NCBI GenBank assembly: GCA_001873075.1
Contig: MNYL01000160.1
Location: 1-5,355, forward strand
Source: Fibrobacteres bacterium CG2_30_45_31
Lineage (GTDB): Bacteria > Fibrobacterota > Fibrobacteria > Fibrobacterales > Fibrobacteraceae
Length of the DNA stretch: 5,355 nt
Direction: 5' to 3'
Shown here: positions 4,719 to 5,355 of the stretch, in pieces
How the letters are laid out: each line of letters starts with the position of its first letter
Numbering within the stretch: the first letter of the stretch is position 1
The notes under the pieces: generated by a model
Told to the model about the DNA's origin: nothing
What the model saw: only the letters and a program-made list of their open reading frames with translations
Databases searched by the model: none
Made by a program: the position numbers and the translations under genes

Positions 4719-5355
4719 GCATTGGATGGGAGATAAGGGTTTTCGTTACGTTTTGTTAATCGTTTCCTTGTCACTATGTGTTTTTCTCTTGTACTATTTG
4801 CGAGGCATTCTCGCGCCGTTTTGTGCCGCATTTCTTTTGGCCTATATCTTGGATCCTTTGGTCACGGGCCTGGAGACGAAACTTCGTCACAGAACGGGAC
4901 AATGGGGGCTTCATAAGCTCTCTGGCCGTTTTTGCCGCATCGTCGCTACCGTTGTAGTGCTTCTTGGTTTGTGTGCTCTTATGATTGCCGCAATCGCCTT
5001 GTTTGTTCCCCAAGTGGTAAAGGAGATTTATCATTTTGGAGAGTTAATCTCGAAGTTTGTTTCGGATTCCAGTTGGACGCAACGCATGCGTGTTTATATT
5101 CCCTCGAACATCATGGACCAGATCATGGGATTCCTTTCGCAAGAAAGAATTCTCAGTACGCTTCAGAATGTTGATTTTTGGAAAGGTCTGAACTCGGCGA
5201 TGTCGAGTGTACTTCCCGGAGCTTTGGGGGTACTTTCGGGCACCGCATCCGTGATTTTTTGGATTGTAAGTTTGGTTTTTGTCATCATGTATATGATTTT
5301 TCTTATGATAGACATGCCAAAGATTGCACTGAAAGTGCGCTCCCTATTTCCTAAA
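4711..5355 (+). CDS. AI-2E/PerM-family (UPF0118) membrane protein, N-terminal part
   Basis: 215 codons are open to the right edge; the C-terminus lies outside the window. Members of this family usually have about 340-400 residues, so roughly half is seen. Membrane helices are expected at about 13-30, 32-49, 76-99 and 175-200. Family landmarks are the early helix pair LRGILAPFCAAFLLAYILDPL, with its conserved Pro and A-Y-x-x-D-P turn, the FVPQVVKEI segment after the third helix, a long amphipathic stretch (about 105-170), and a helix ending YMIFLMID before a charged segment and LFP. Some members have been linked to export of the signal AI-2 and others to sodium/proton exchange, so substrate cannot be assigned. 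It begins 8 nt before the stop of paralog 2 and follows a strong AGGAGG. The loop at about 54-75 (KLRHRTGQWGLHKLSGRF) seems longer than usual. The family call is fairly secure. Confidence 0.87.
   Translation, partial: MDKHWMGDKGFRYVLLIVSLSLCVFLLYYLRGILAPFCAAFLLAYILDPLVTGLETKLRHRTGQWGLHKLSGRFCRIVATVVVLLGLCALMIAAIALFVPQVVKEIYHFGELISKFVSDSSWTQRMRVYIPSNIMDQIMGFLSQERILSTLQNVDFWKGLNSAMSSVLPGALGVLSGTASVIFWIVSLVFVIMYMIFLMIDMPKIALKVRSLFPK

Overview
The window carries two divergent gene sets that share a 77-bp intergenic region (2679-2755). It holds six protein genes, two of them cut by the window edges. I see no tRNA, rRNA, CRISPR array, insertion sequence or long repeat. Coding density is very high, and no gene-free stretch exceeds 80 bases. 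Base composition looks balanced to slightly AT-rich by eye. The secreted M16 peptidase plus lipoprotein partner, and the double-membrane-anchored sandwich proteins, point to a Gram-negative-type bacterium. Protein flavour suggests Fibrobacterota or a relative, but this is an impression, not a demonstrated assignment.

Left arm (minus strand, 2678 down to 1): a well-formed sigma70-like promoter drives a CnoX/YbbN-type thioredoxin-TPR protein. It is followed by a secreted M16 zinc peptidase with an intact HxxEH site, then an M16-family lipoprotein whose HxxEH position reads DILST. The last gene runs off the left edge. Spacings are 8 nt and 1 nt, so this is almost certainly one transcript. The two M16 genes look like a catalytic/non-catalytic pair acting in the cell envelope. 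The CnoX-like protein has no export signal and should act in the cytoplasm.

Right arm (plus strand, 2756 to 5355): a small zinc-ribbon protein of unknown function, two tandem paralogous proteins (TM helix, extracytoplasmic beta-rich domain, TM helix), and the N-terminal 215 residues of an AI-2E/PerM-family membrane protein. Every junction overlaps (ATGA, ATGA, 8 nt), so translation is probably coupled. The two paralogs are the least explained part of the window. They look like ligand-sensing or carbohydrate-binding-like modules that have membrane anchors but no cytoplasmic output domain. Together with the Cys-rich soluble protein they form a candidate uncharacterised envelope system.
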